Notes: generated from the letters alone by a model not told the origin. Positions 31,391-42,976 are shown, counted from the stretch's first letter. The stretch is DNA of 64,000 nucleotides from Chrysophaeum taylorii (GCA_029834535.1 JAQMWT010000683.1:39025-103024), one strand, 5' to 3'. Program-made: numbers and translations.

Positions 31391-32310
31391 GTGGAAGCTG
31401 ACCACATTGGTGAATCCATGCTTAGGATGAGATGGCAGTGACAGGAGGCCGTTAGTCTGTCGATGAGCGATAACTACAGCAGTGGTTTTTAAAAGTGTTT
31501 TGTAGTCATGAGGGTCTGAAGTGGAGTTTTTCAGAAGTTCATACAAATATGGCTTGTGCGGCAGCGGCGGGTCCGTTGGCTGAACGTTGAGAGCTTTTAA
31601 CTGGGATGTCGCCATAACCTTTAAACCTGGTCGGAAATGCGGGACGACTAGGAAAACCAAGTATAATGCGTAGCCAGTAGAGCCTTTGATGTCATGCGAT
31701 GAGAGACCTGCAGCTTGCAGATATAGTGGCTTTGTACCTATGAAGTTGCTGGCGAGAGTGCCTCTTCCCATGCCGATGGTATGCTCGGGAATCCTGCGTA
31801 TGGGTTCTTGAACAAAATTGGTTGTGGTGCGAGTAAAACAAACGGAAGCACCGCCGTCGAGCAAAGAAAATTCGGTGCCGGGGCCGTTGCACGAACGTTG
31901 AGAGCTTTTAACCGGGATGTCGCTATAACCTGTAAACCTGGTCGGAAATGCGGGACGACTAGGAAAACCAAGTATAATGCGTAGCCAGTAGAGCCTTTGA
32001 TGTCATGCGAGGAGAGACCTGCAGCTTGCCGATATAGTAGCTTTGTACCTATGAAGTTGCTGGTGAGAGTGCCTCTTCCCATGCGGATGGTATGCTCGGG
32101 AAGCCTGCGTATGGATTCTTGAACAAAATTGGTTGTGATGCGAGTAAAACGAAGGGAAGCACCGCCGTCGAGCAAAGAAAATTCGGTGCCGGGGCCGTTG
32201 CATCCGTGCAGGGAGTTCGTCTTTTTATAAGGGTTTCCTGCGGTGTATGCTAAGCACAAGAAATCTGCGACTGTTTTGGAAATTGTCAATGATGTGGGAA
32301 AATTTGTCAT
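31391..32310 (-). pseudogene. copia-D protease region with internal duplication
   Basis: From 32310 (TNFPTSLTISKTVADFLCLA) the protease reads FSLLDGGASLRFTRITTNF and on to LQVIATSRLKALNV. The sequence then jumps back and reads a second copy with LDGGASVCFTRTTTNF before continuing LKALNVQPTDPPLPHKPYLY and TSDPHDYKTLLKTTAVVIAH. Both copies carry the DGGAS loop. The second copy is in frame with the methyltransferase. Confidence 0.65.
31585..32204. repeat. Tandem duplication of about 310 bp in the protease
   Basis: 31585-31893 and about 31901-32204 align end to end from ttgagagcttttaac to ggtgccggggccgttgca. About a dozen scattered substitutions separate them, so the duplication is old enough to have diverged and is not a simple assembly copy. 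Confidence 0.85.
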
Positions 32311-32372
32311 CGCTAGGCTGGGTGCCTGGTTTAATGTTGTTTGGTTGGCGGCACAGGCGTCGTCGGCAACCG

Positions 32373-32992
32373 TTAGCGAAAAAGCCGGTTCTGATGAAGT
32401 GCACGTATATAGTCTTGGTGGCGTTGTACGTATTCTTCGATGGAGTCTTCTTGATCTTCGATTTCGGGAACTTGATCATCGTCGTATAAGCCGAGGTGAC
32501 CTTGGTCATCACATAAGCCGAGTTGACCTTGGTTGTCGTATGACGAGCCGTCGTCGATTGCGCCCTCATCAGCTTGATCATCCGGCGGTTGATCGGAGGA
32601 GAGGAGCTGAAAGAAGTTGGCGGCATCAGTATCAGCCTCAGATAGGAGAATCTCGTCAGAGATGGTGGTGATGAGGTTGATGAGCTTGGTCATGCGGTCA
32701 GAGTCGGAGGTGTGTTGCCGAGCAGCTTGACTGAGGTTGCGGGTGGTCTGGAGTTTACGGCGAACATCACGTAGGGGGACTTTGAACCGTTGGTCAGGAG
32801 TGGGTGGCTTGGGAGGGTGCGTTTGTGTGGGAAATGTGACCTTGCGGAGGTTCGGGCGTTCGCGTTTGTCAGGGGTGACAGGAGGAGCGCGAGGATTCGG
32901 TTTATGTTTGGTGGGTGTGACCGGGGTGTTCTTGGGCTTGGGACTGTCATTGATGTCGTAGTATGACGGTGAACGAGGATTTGGGGGCTTTT
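32373..32992 (-). pseudogene. copia-D Gag C-terminus
   Basis: Minus strand from NPRSPSYYDINDSPKPK through RAPPVTPDKRERPNLRKVTF, LINLITTISDEILLSEADTD and DNQGQLGLCDDQGHLGLYDD to ALHQNRLFR and a TAA. A frame change near 32695 separates the basic and acidic parts. The 5' part of Gag is missing; unrelated sequence starts at about 32993. Confidence 0.65.
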
Positions 32993-33156
32993 TGTTTTTA
33001 GATCACAGTAAAAATCACTGTGCCCCTGGTAGAGAATGATGGCAGTGGTAGTGCCACTCTGTTGCCCTGCCCTCTTACGACACAAAGAGCGGCACGGTGT
33101 TCGACAACGCGATTTTATTGTTGTTGGGTGTGGGTGTGAGTGTGATAGAGAGGGGG

Positions 33157-36100
33157 GGGTACTAACCCTAAATCAAATTTTCTATCTCTACGCCCTCGCA
33201 GAACTCGGTGATGAGCGAAATCTGAAACAAACAAAACAAATGTCTGGCTCTGGACAAATAGACGTTTAGTTGTGAGGTGGCGTGGAATGAGAAGTGTGCG
33301 AAGTACACGAGAAAGATAGAGTAGAGCGGAGTAGCAGGTGAGTGTGAGTGATAAAGGAGAAAGAGCGCAAAGTTGAACGTGGAATAGGTTGAGAGGGGAA
33401 ACAAGACGAAAAGGATTTTGCAAGAAGAGGCGAATAATCGAAAAGGGAAATGGCATTGATCGTAAGGAAGAGGGTGCGTGGAAGAAGATGCTAGGTGGGT
33501 TAATGGTGAAATATGGCGAATTCAGTACTAGAGATCAGATCATCATCTTGTTCAGTGACTGATGAAAGAAGGATGTAATGACAATATCGTGAAGAATAAG
33601 CGAGTGTAATAGTGTCATAGTTGAAGTCGAGAGTCGCATGCATTAAGTCGTGGGTGTTCCGTGACATATGACGACGGTGCGTGCGGGTGGATAAATCCTA
33701 AGTGGCTGAGGGATCCTCGTAGTAGAGCGGGTGGTCTAACTGACAACAACAGGAGGGATCATGGGTCAGGCAGTCGTGAAGTGTACAACAGACCAATGAT
33801 TGATCGAAAGGCGAATAGTGAGAGTTGCCGTAGGGATGATATTCTATTGTGACTAAAGTTGGGCTAATAAGGGTGCGACGATGGGACTGAGCGGCAGCGT
33901 TATCCCACGAAGAGATATGACCATTCAACCAAATCGGTTGCGACATGGTAAGGTGATCGTCGTAGCGATAGCGAGTAAGGCGGAGCTGTTCCTGGAAGTT
34001 GAGAGAACCATTATTGCCTGTCACATACGTGCCCCGGCCGTCCCGGAGTGAGACGGTGCCTGCTCGCCTCCCGGGCTGGCCGGCTAGCACCCGGAAAGTC
34101 CGCGCTGGGATGGGGTTCGCTCGGTTGGGCAGAACGCGACGGACAGGTCGATTGTTCGTGGACCAACACACCCGCGGCCTGCGACGCTTTTGCACGACCT
34201 CGCACAAGACCGCGCGCAGTGGCGGTACACCATCGACAAGTCCGTCCTCGTCCCTCGCCTCTGCCCCAACTGCGTGATTTTCCTCTGTGATTCCGCACCG
34301 GCTCCTGCCGGTCCGGCCTGGCTCCCATGCTCGGGAGAGGTCTGAAGTTAGTTAGTTAGTTACATACGTGTCGAAGCTGTCGTCCTGAGTGGAGCGTGGG
34401 ACAGCTGAAGCTAAACCATGAGCGTCTAAAGTAATATGAGGATAATCATAGTGTGATGTTGATATCGGGATAAAGTTGTCTGGGGGTGGCCATAAATATG
34501 AAAACTCTAAACTTGCTGTAGACCTGGAGTTGTAGTCTGGTGGAGGTTGCCACTTGCTATCATCGAAAGATGATGGGACTGAGACTGAGGTTTGCGAGTG
34601 TATCGCGTATGATGGTGGATGCAGGCGTGCGTCCTATGCAGAAGAGTCGGTGCCCAGTGCAGAAAATGCAGAAGAGTCGGGCAACAGGAGAAAATGCCTG
34701 AAGGCGATGGACTGTTCGAAGATATTGTCCTTGATGGATTGGTCGAAGATATTGTCCTTGCCTGGGGGAGAGCTGACTTCGAAGGTATGGTCGGAGTCGC
34801 ATCTTTCGTGTTCTATTCGGCAAAGTAATCCTGAGTCGTGACAATCGACTGATCCAGTATTCATTTCATGTCCGGAGTCGTTTTCACCAGAATCAAACTT
34901 CCCTTGATGTACAAGCGTGAGGGAGCGTGGTGCATCCCTGGTGAATCGTGCAGTGACTGAAAGGTGAGACATTCGATGGGAGGGTGTTGTCGATATGTGA
35001 GAGCTGTACAGTATACAACGTGTAGGGTGCGTATGTTTCAAGAGAGGATTAATCTGTGGACGGGGGATGTCCGAAGAGTGAACATGATGTGAGGTAATAT
35101 CCATAATGCGAAGACTGTCCGATGAGGAGTCACATACACTGTGGCTAGCAGCGAGTGTGCTGGAATGAAGGAAGAGATAGGCATGGCAGTTGACTTCCCT
35201 TGATTCGTAACACAACTGGGTGGGGCTAGTGGTGTGCGGCAGTGACATTCGGTAGAATGCTGAGAGCAGAGCGCGTGTCAAGCCTGTGGAGATTGTGGGT
35301 ATCTTCGCGGGTGCTACGGAAAATGTCGACTGGGTGCGAATCGCAATGGCGGCTGTTGTGCTCAAAGTTCTGCAAGATGGAACCTGCAGTGTGAACGGAG
35401 AGGAGCGAACCGGGTGCGTCATAGGAGCATAATACGCGAGTGCAGTCTGAGCTGTGTCCGAAGCAGAATGCTGATAGTCACGTCGACAGATGCGAAACGT
35501 GAACAAAACTGGGCGAGGATGTCGTGTGAAGTCGTGTTGTAACCGAACCATGGAGGTGCAGAGCTGCAACGTCAAGCATGGTGCTGGGAGGGACGTTAAA
35601 AGAGGCGAGCAAAGGACTCTGCGTGCCGCTGTCATTTAGTGGCGGGCATTTGTTGCGCGAGACTGGCGATAACTGCGACATGTGGCGTTGGCGTGACAGA
35701 GCTTCGTTTGCATATGGCAGCATGCAGGATAAAATCGAGCGAGCTGAAACTTGAGAGGTGTGACCTGCAAGAGACTGACGGAAGAGCGTGGGAGGCTCGG
35801 AATTGCATTGATGACGGAACTTAGTGTCATCACGAATCGTCGGGGATTGTGTCGTCGGGAGTCGCGTCGAAGCGGGGAGGAACGACGAGTGCTCATCAGG
35901 TCGTGTCGTGTGACAGAGGTCCCCAGAAAGAGGGACTTCGGTACGTGCCTTGAAGTGAGTTCCGATGTAGCCAGAGTAGCCATAGGAGACGTGACTGATA
36001 CGAATCGAAACAGATCGTGTCGGCGGTGGAAAAGAGATGCGCCCTCGTAATTCGAACTGGGCGAAATCTTCGAATTGCCGGTAAGGCGGAGAGACCGTGG

Positions 36101-36300
36101 TTGCGGAACGAGCGCAGAGCCGGGCGGCGGTCGGAGGGGGGGCGTAAGCGGTGACTGAGATGACCGTGCTCTGCTTATCCTGAACCAAAAGGTGTTCGGG
36201 CATCGTACTGTGCGACAAGCGATCGTGCATCTCAGTTGACTCGATCGTGCATCTCCGTTGACTGTGAGTGTACCATGAGGATGGCGCAATGTTGGTAGTC
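33157..36300 (-). mobile_element. copia-E: divergent, decayed copia-like element
   Basis: The left end (33157-33225, complement) matches the copia-C 3' end: 'cagatttcgctca.cgagttc', then the first ~45 bp of the LTR (gagggcgtagagatagaaaat). At 34895-34920 the motif cttcccttgatgtacaagc, encoding LVHQGK, matches the end of the copia integrase. One minus-strand frame is open from 35635 to 33698 apart from a single TAG (34634-34636) and a LINE insertion of frame-neutral length. Its protein is Ser/Thr/His/Pro-rich with no further motif I can name. It may be an ancient subfamily; the domains are unread. Confidence 0.45.
34032..34361 (+). mobile_element. 5'-truncated LINE, 3' end
   Basis: Bounded by ACATACGTG on both sides (34023-34031 and 34362-34370). 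The plus-strand frame reads LLHDLAQDRAQWRYTIDKS, matching the copy at 21184 (complement). It is followed by the same 3' UTR (ggcctggctcccatgctcgg) and a (GTTA)n tail. Insert plus duplication is 339 bp, a multiple of three. Confidence 0.75.
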
Positions 36301-36429
36301 TAAACCGAGAGGGGCGGCGAACGTGCCGTCGCGAGTGCATAGGAGCCTGTGCGGTGTCTGGCCTGTAATCGGAATATGACGTATGACGTCACACAAGACG
36401 ATGGGAGCGTAATCAGACGTGATGGGTCT

Positions 36430-38576
36430 CCGAGTCTGAGTCTTCCCCGTAGCGTGGAGATTCCAAATCTTCGATTGACATTGCTTTCACGTAAGGTGTA
36501 GAAGGTCACCGAACGATCCGGCCGTTGGTGGTAGTTTCCTCCGGTTGCAAGCGATGGCTGCTCGTCACTGCGGCATCGGCAACATCATTGGAGGGTCGGG
36601 CGGAGCGTGCCGCGGGGTAAATTACAACTCCCAACGGTGACTGCGCTTCGCAGGGGGTTTGGAACGCGAAAGTCGCGCTCGACTGGCCCGAACTATCTTG
36701 GTATCGGCCTCCGTCGTATTCGTCGTCGCGCGGTCGGCGTCGTCTACGCCGGCGCGAATTTCGACTGGGGCTCCGGCTATCTTTGCGACGGCAGGGCTCG
36801 GACTGGGAGTTCGGCTGTGGAGCCGATGGTGGGGCTCCTACTTCGGCGTCGGCGCGACGATCGTGTAGAAGACGACCGACCGTCCCCCGATCTTGTAGAC
36901 GACGACTTGCCGTCTTTTATACTCCCGACCTCATTCATCATCGTCGCCATCGTGGTTCCGAGCTCGGAGAGGGCAGTTTGGATTTCTGGGTTGGATTCCG
37001 ATCCGCGCGTAGCATGCGCATTCGATGCGTCTTCTTGCTTCTCCCAGGCGGTGCGGGGGATCGGCTGTTTCTTCTCCTTCTTGATGCGCTTCCACACAGC
37101 ACAATAATATGCATCCGGGTCGCGGTTGCAAATCACGCGACGCCCATGCTCGTCTTCGTCGTGTGTAAACCAGAAGAATCCGCATTGTTTACATGTTTCC
37201 GGCACCACCCAGCGGGATCGCGCTCGATTCGTACAGCTGCGTTCCCTGACGGTTGTCCGTATCATCCTTATTCTGTTGATCCGAGGCCATAGCTCGACCT
37301 CCCCGCCCTCGAGGCGGTTTATTGGATTTCGGGTTCGAGGTTGGCGGTGTCCCTTGGTCCTTTTCCTCTTCCATTAATTTCCGAAAGTCGTCTTCTAATC
37401 TCGTAATGAGCGCCACCGTCGACATAAGCGTCAGATAGCTATCTGGATGGCCGCTCCGCATAGTCCGCACCCAGGTTCGTAGGTCTTTAGATGCCAACCC
37501 GCTGATGAGATGGTCGACAATATCGACGTCGTCCATCATGCGTCCGGACTCGTTGCAAAATGCAAATGCTTCAGTTTGGAACTTCGTGCAACACGCTTGC
37601 ACATGCCGCTCCCCACTCTTCTTGGGGATCGAAGCTTGGGTGACCTTCCTGAGCTTGTCGAGCAGCTCCTGCTGCGTACTCGGCGGCCGGCAGGTCGGTC
37701 TAATGTAATCTAGAACGCGGTCGCAATACTGTTTGTTCAGGCGGCGGAGTCGACGAACCGCGACTTCGTGCTCCTTGTCGTCCGCATCAAATTTGAGATA
37801 AAAGGACGGAGCGTGTTTCAACTCATCGCACAGCTCCTCGTACTTCTTTAAATGCCCCTCAAAAATCGGGGCAGCCGTGTCACGCAAATGCACGGGTAAT
37901 AAATATCGTAGTTTTTCGACCGAATAGTGGTCGTCCGCTAACGTGTTCATCACGGCTGCGGAATCCAAATTGAATTGTCGCTGAACGCGACCATCAATCA
38001 CTACTTGAAGTTGTCGGCCTTCAAGCCAGAGATAGGGCGGCAGGGTCGGTTCCGATCAGCCTTCTCGACGGCGTTCGTAAAAGTTTCAGATAGTCCCCTG
38101 GAAATGTTCTACCCTGCGTCTTCGGGTTCCGCCTTATCATCGGCTCCCGTTTCAGTTCTGGAACTGGGTTCATCCCTAGATTCCGTGTTCCTTTCCGGTT
38201 CGGTCCGCCTCGCGGGAGATCGATCCTCTCGCTCCGTACTACGTGGTCGTCTCGCGGGCCGTTTGTGGCTGCTCGCTCGTCGAGCTGCTCGTTCGATTTC
38301 AAACGCTTCCTGTTCGCTTCGAAACTGGTCGACCCGATCGCGCGAGGCCTTGTAGGCTTCGCGTTCTTTGCGGAGCTCCTCCCTTAACTCGAGAAGATCT
38401 TGATTACGTTCTCGTTCTTCTGCTTCTGCCCTTTCGCGGGTGAATCGCTCGGCTAATCGTTCATTCTCGCTCCGGATCCGTTCGAGGTCTTCTCGAATCC
38501 GTCTTCTGCGGTCCGTCTCCTGCTCGATCGTAGCGCGTTCGCCGCGGTCGGGGGTTTCCGTGCTCAACGGCGACAA
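36430..38576 (-). pseudogene. gypsy-C Gag
   Basis: 38576-38109 encodes SPLSTETPDRGERATIEQ and a long charged coiled coil (RIREDLERIRSENERLAERF). A stop and frame change follow. 38001-37189 carries the capsid-like core VIDGRVQRQFNLDSAAVMNT, SVEKLRYLLPVHLRDTAAPI, CRPPSTQQELLDKLRKVTQA, MMDDVDIVDHLISGLASKDL and PRGRGGRAMASDQQ. Next frame: CKQCGFFWFTHDEDEHGRRV then ICNRDPDAYYCAVW, a Cys/His cluster in place of the usual CCHC knuckle. Several shifts make it a pseudogene. Confidence 0.7.
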
Positions 38577-38716
38577 AATATAGCAGGCTCTGCAGGTACT
38601 TCCATAGCGTCGACGTTTTCGTCGTCGCGAATTTCTCCTTGGCCGCGGCTTGCTTCAGCGGCGGCGGGAGGCAATGGAGGCTGTTCTTCTTCATGCTCGT
38701 CAGCTCTCTCCTCCAT
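38564..38716 (-). CDS. gypsy-C acidic leader ORF (50 aa)
   Basis: Starts ATG 38716 and ends TGA 38564-38566. It is Glu-rich at the N-terminus (MEERADEHEEEQPPLPPAAA) and ends VPAEPAIFCRR. The gag frame starts in the -1 phase over the last codons. gypsy-A has the same ORF at 49805-49966 with matching start, acidic/Pro composition and an AIFRR end. It may be a Gag N-terminus joined by -1 frameshifting, or an upstream ORF limiting gag translation. Confidence 0.5.
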   Translation of the reverse strand: MEERADEHEEEQPPLPPAAAEASRGQGEIRDDENVDAMEVPAEPAIFCRR

Positions 38717-39122
38717 GTCGATGATGAATCTCTATGTCAATTAGGATTCGCTCACTCGTCATAGCACACGTCCTCGATGTTGACGTGATCCTTCGCTGCC
38801 AAATCCATATCTGGGACAACGGTCGCGGAGCTCTTATCCGCTCGGCAATTCGATTGATGCCGTGTGGGTAGCTACTCCACTCGCTAAGAGCTTCCGCCGT
38901 CCAGCACAAAATTCTGGGGTTCGCGCTGCGATTTCCGACTCGCGCGTGTTCGTCGTCTCTCGGGACGCACGAACGAAACAAAATTCGCGTGGAACTTTCC
39001 AACGCAAATCGGCCTTCAGGACTCGGCACGTTTGCTTTTTGGGCGTGCACGTGCATTCGGACTGCGCAATAGATAGTAGTGCAACGCGGGCACTCGTTCG
39101 TCGGCGACCGGTATAGTCGCAC

Positions 39123-39141
39123 GATCTCGTAGACTCCACCA
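39123..39141 (-). other. gypsy-C primer-binding site
   Basis: On the minus strand, 2 bp after the LTR, TGGTGGAGTCTACGAGATC. It begins with TGG (pairing with the tRNA CCA end) and lies at the same place as TGGTGGAGTACACGAGATT in gypsy-A. Confidence 0.6.
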
Positions 39142-39143
39142 CT

Positions 39144-39463
39144 TGTGGCGTACTAGAAACGTCCTCGACCCCCGGACGCTGGGGTAACTCGCCAACACGC
39201 CGGAGACCTCTCTACTCGAGGTCAATACGGACTCGGGGTCGGATACGCTCGCCACAACACTTGCTCGCGCTCACCAAGCCTCTCGACTTGAGGATGGCTA
39301 GTTGATTTATGATAGCAAGATACTCTCTTCTCGAGAGAACAGTGTGACGTCAATAGGATGAAATCCCTTGACATCATAAGGAAAGTAAGAAAAGGCGTCC
39401 CGTTGAACGGGTATAAGCCTCGAGGATTGGGGTAAACCTCAGCGAGCAGGAGTTGCCGCCACA
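39144..39463 (-). repeat. gypsy-C 5' LTR
   Basis: About 320 bp, read on the minus strand from TGTGGCGGCAACTCCTGCTC to ...CGCCACA, i.e. TG...CA with inverted ends. Internal blocks (ccaagcctctcga, ccgttgaacgggtat) match the gypsy-A and B LTRs, but overall identity is much lower. Confidence 0.75.
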
Positions 39464-40636
39464 GTGCGTACTTCCGGCACACTAACCGTACTTGGGAGCA
39501 CGCTCTGCTGGCGTACATTCCGTTTTTCGTTCGTCATCCGCCCCGGCTCCAAGCCGTCGTCGGGCAGATGCCTCTATGGTCGGGGTTATAGCACGCCGCA
39601 GTCGCTCCTGGGCGTCCCGGAACCATCCTCCTCTGTTTTCCATGGTGTAATCCCTCGGATAGCAACCACTATCTCGAAAGCCAAAACTTTTCGTCGAACA
39701 GTAAAAATTTACCGGCTACTTTTCGACTCGCGCGCTTCACCGTTGCGCCTGGTCTTACAATGCACCGACCTCTCTGCCGCGCTGGAGACTATGGTCGGTC
39801 TCCCGGCCCTCTTCTTTGTCTTGAGACTCACAACTCCGTTCAACCTTGAGACTCACAAAATCTGCTCAACGTCCGAGGGATGCCACGTCGAACGTTTATT
39901 CCCATTCACGTAAAGAGCACGCTGTGGCTCTCTCGATCTGTCGGAATCTCGCCCACCAACAAGTCGGCTCTGCGTACACTCAAAAGCCGAATTCTGCGAT
40001 TCGCCGCCGAACACGGAGAACCGGCGTCCGGGGTTCACGTAACAACACCCCCGGGAACTCTCGGTTCCCGTTTCTGAGACCACGTATGGCCGAAACTTTT
40101 TCACCCGCCCCTCTTAGCCGGACTGGCGATCACAACGTGACCGTTCGAATAGTCCGAACCGCGAGTGGTTCCGCCACATGCCCAACCCGATCCTTACGCA
40201 CGCATCGTCTTGAGGTTGGACAATCAAATTATTAAGCGGGATATAGGAAAGAATCGATAGATTCTAAGGAAAAGCAGGCAAGATATGCAAAGATTGGCAA
40301 GTGCAATACAAATTCCCGGTACATAGGTATCCGTGGAAAACAGGTGGAGGTGTCAGGGTGACACCTCCAATTTCAAGGTAACAGGCAGGTAAGTGGGGGA
40401 ATGGGCGTTACCGCCGCAGCTTCTGGTGATGTGGACGAGTGTAGCTATACACTCCGAGTTCATTTACTTGATACTTCCATCCTCAGCAATCTCCGCCTAC
40501 CTCGTGCTCTTGTTCACTTGATCTCCGAGCGTGCCCAAGCGCTTCAAGTTCCAACTGCGCAGTATGCGTACGCCTTACTCGCACCTCATGCTCTTATGGA
40601 GCATATAACGCTCCTTATGGTTCTTCTGACCCTCAT
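39464..40636. other. No recognisable gene; short ORFs and a hairpin
   Basis: Open frames such as 39464-39913 and 40401-40808 show no domain, and the latter runs into the LTR. A perfect 10-bp-arm hairpin ggaggtgtca-ggg-tgacacctcc sits at 40346-40368 and a smaller one (atgctc-ttatg-gagcat) near 40586. It may be remnants of older elements or intergenic DNA. Confidence 0.4.
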
Positions 40637-40959
40637 TATGGCGGCACAGAAAAACCACCCCCGACCCCCGGGTGACAAAGGGGGTACTCACCGACTCGTC
40701 CTAGACCTCACTGAACGAGGAAAACACGGACTCGGTGTCGGGTATGCTCGCCACACACCTTGCTCACGCTCACCAAGCCTCTCAACAAGATGGAGAGATG
40801 GTATATGATAGCAAGAATGCGACAAGCATACTGCAAGAATGCTTCTCACAAGAGTGAGGTATGATGTCACTAGGAAGATAGGGAAAGGCGTCCCGTTGAA
40901 CGGGTATCAAGCCTCGAGAAAGGGAGGGTAAGCCTTAGCGGTCAGGAGTTGCCGCCACA
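40637..40959 (-). repeat. gypsy-A 3' LTR
   Basis: 323 bp, minus strand TGTGGCGGCAACTCCTGACC to TGCCGCCATA. The termini are inverted repeats of 10 bp with one mismatch, so the family ends TG...TA rather than TG...CA. It is preceded by a short purine-rich tract (caccagggag) that may be the polypurine tract. Confidence 0.8.
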
Positions 40960-42970
40960 GGACTCCCTGGTGAGAACACGAGCTGCCCTCCGCGAGTCTG
41001 GCGAGAAGCACGAGCCTTGGCTGAATGAGCGTCTCGGGAACGAATCTTCTTGTAGACACGTTCAACGACAGTTTCAGGAACGCGTCCACCATGCAAAGTG
41101 AACTTAGGAATCAACACATCGATCATCATGCGGGGCGAAGTCGGTGACACAAGGAGTGGTACTGTTGTTGACCTTGGTCTTGTCGGTGAAACTGCGACCG
41201 TCCACGTCCTTGTATTCCGGCTTAAGTTTGCGAGTAGAGAGATGTGAAGTAGGCTTGTAATAAGAAACCTTGTCATGGGGACCGAGATCAGCATAGAAAT
41301 GCAGAGCGACTCGATCATTCACAAAATCATAGGGTTCATAAACTTCAGCGACGTAAATCTTCTTTCGCCAATCGGACCGTTTATTATCCGGAATCCGAAA
41401 GATAACGAACTTACCATGCTTGTAATCATCCCGAAAGGTCTCCTTGGGCTTGGGCACAGCTCGATCGACCACTGGAGAAACCATCACAGGGGTGATCTGG
41501 CTAACATGAACACAACGGCGTTCGGGAGGAGAATCAAGCGACTCAATCCTGTAAGTGACCGGGGACAAGCGTTCCAAAATAACGAATGGACCGCGCCATT
41601 CCGGTCGAAGCTTGTTCTGAAGAAAAGGGATGTAGAGCAGAACATGTGAACCTTCTTCATACTCCACATCAACATGGTCCGCATTGTAAGCGAGGCGTTG
41701 TTTACGAAGAGCCTTCTCACGAGCTTCGTTCACCGTAGCGGTATAGAACTTCAGCCTCTCGCGAGTCTCTGCCACAACATCGGAGCGAGTTTTCGGCAGG
41801 CGGCGGACATCAAGATCCATAATCGTGTAACCGGTTGGCAATAAAGTAACTAACTAACTTCAGACCTCTCCCGAGCATGGGAGCCAGGCCGGACCGACAG
41901 GAGCCAGTCCGGAATCACGGGCCTGTAGACGAGGAGCGCCGAAAGGTCGGTCGGCGGAGAGTGACCATCAAGCTTGTCGCCATGCGACGAGGAGACCGCG
42001 ATGTGACTGAGAACCAACTCGTCGATAACCTTCCGTCTTCGCCCCCCGGCCATACCCCGTCCCACTGCGAACGTTCCGGCTGCCAACCGGCCCGCCCGGG
42101 AGGCGAATAGGTGCCAACCTACGCCGGGAGGGCGGATGCCCTCGCAAGGCTCAGGATTCATGAGGCACCGTCCTCCATCGCAACCGCAGTCGGCGATCAG
42201 GGTAAGGGCAATAAAGGCTGCCGGTTAAGACGAAGCATGAAAGGTGAGATCTGAGTCCCCGGAATAAATTTACGATAGTAACAGAAAGCAATGTACTCCG
42301 CGAATTCGGGCCATTCCGTGATCTTGCGGTTTTAAAGGCACACACGGAGGAAAGCCTTGATAAAGCGGTTGACCCTTTCCGCAGGATTAGCCTGAGCATG
42401 ATACGGAATCGTGGTACTATACCGAACATTGAAAAGATGACAAAACTCTTCCATCAACTTGTTGACGAAGACTTTCCCATTGTCGGTACGAACCCTCGGA
42501 GGTAGATAACCTTTGAGTAATATATTCGCGACAAAAGACTCGAGGATTGACTCAGCAGTCTTATGGTGTAGTACGTCGAGAATCAAGAAATGAGAACATG
42601 GATCAAAAAAGATGATCAGATATGTCTCGGGACCAGCACTGGGCAAAGGTCCAAAAAAATCCATACAAAGGACGACACAATCACCATCATACACCGGTTG
42701 CTGAAGCAGGCCTGCTCTCTTTGGTTCAGGCGTACGAGATTTCTTGCACACTATGCAACCAGCAATGTAAGCACCCACCTCATTAGACATATGGGGCCAC
42801 CAAAAACGTTCAGGTATCGACTGCACTGTACTTTGACGACCCATATGACCACCATCGAGAGGTGTGTCTGAGAGGTGTGTCATGGTACAATCGGATGATG
42901 CGCGTCCGTAAAGTTCGGGGTGCGACTATCATCGGGTGCAAGTCAGGTGCGGCACGGTAGAGAACTCCTT
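40960..42970 (-). pseudogene. gypsy-A integrase
   Basis: Read leftwards: H2C2 finger remnants (GGHMGRQSTVQS, WWPHMSNEVGAYIAGCIVCK) and core with MDFFGPLPSAGPETYL (Asp 1), RTDNGKVFVNKLMEEF (Asp 2) and NPAERVNRFIKAF (Glu). A stop at 42332-42334 follows, then the SINE, then the C-terminal barrel LRPEWRGPFVILERLSPVTY, PPERRCVHVSQITPVM and a family-specific tail (WRKKIYVAEVYEPYDFVNDR, VSYYKPTSHLSTRKLKPEYK). A 1-bp insertion near 41125 shifts the last segment. The RGPF barrel is of the GPY/F type that assists target choice. Confidence 0.75.
41847..42206 (-). mobile_element. SINE sharing the LINE 3' end, second copy
   Basis: Flanked by GGCAATAAAG (41837-41846 and 42207-42216) within integrase codons for LLP. 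Same body as 26267-26646 with a shorter (GTTA)n tail and few substitutions. It interrupts gypsy-A, so it is younger than that copy. Confidence 0.75.
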
Positions 42971-42976
42971 TCACCA

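Larger units (their letters stand above)
28419..32992 (-). mobile_element. copia-D: inverted, doubly truncated copia with DNA methyltransferase
   Basis: Read leftwards from 32992: Gag C-terminus, protease (with an internal tandem duplication), MTase, integrase, and the first bases after the integrase. It stops against the LTR of copia-C at 28418/28419. No LTR, RT or RH of its own. It is the best-preserved protease-to-methyltransferase copy in the window: one in-frame TGA and one frameshift to motif X. Confidence 0.8.
36300..39463 (-). mobile_element. gypsy-C: 5' half of a second gypsy subfamily
   Basis: 5' LTR 39144-39463, primer site, leader ORF and gag on the minus strand. The homology to gypsy-A ends in the post-Gag linker near 36300. 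Protein similarity to gypsy-A is clear but moderate, so this is a distinct subfamily. RT, integrase and 3' LTR are absent. Confidence 0.75.

Noticed and set aside
35478-36340. Two overlapping 230-250 codon minus-strand ORFs as genes
   Set aside because: Both phases are open together and Ser/Thr/Arg/Pro-rich, which fits stop-poor composition; I left them in the copia-E entry.
40346-40368. Hairpin ggaggtgtca-ggg-tgacacctcc as a terminator
   Set aside because: Rho-independent terminators do not apply in a nuclear genome, there is no T-run, and no gene ends there.
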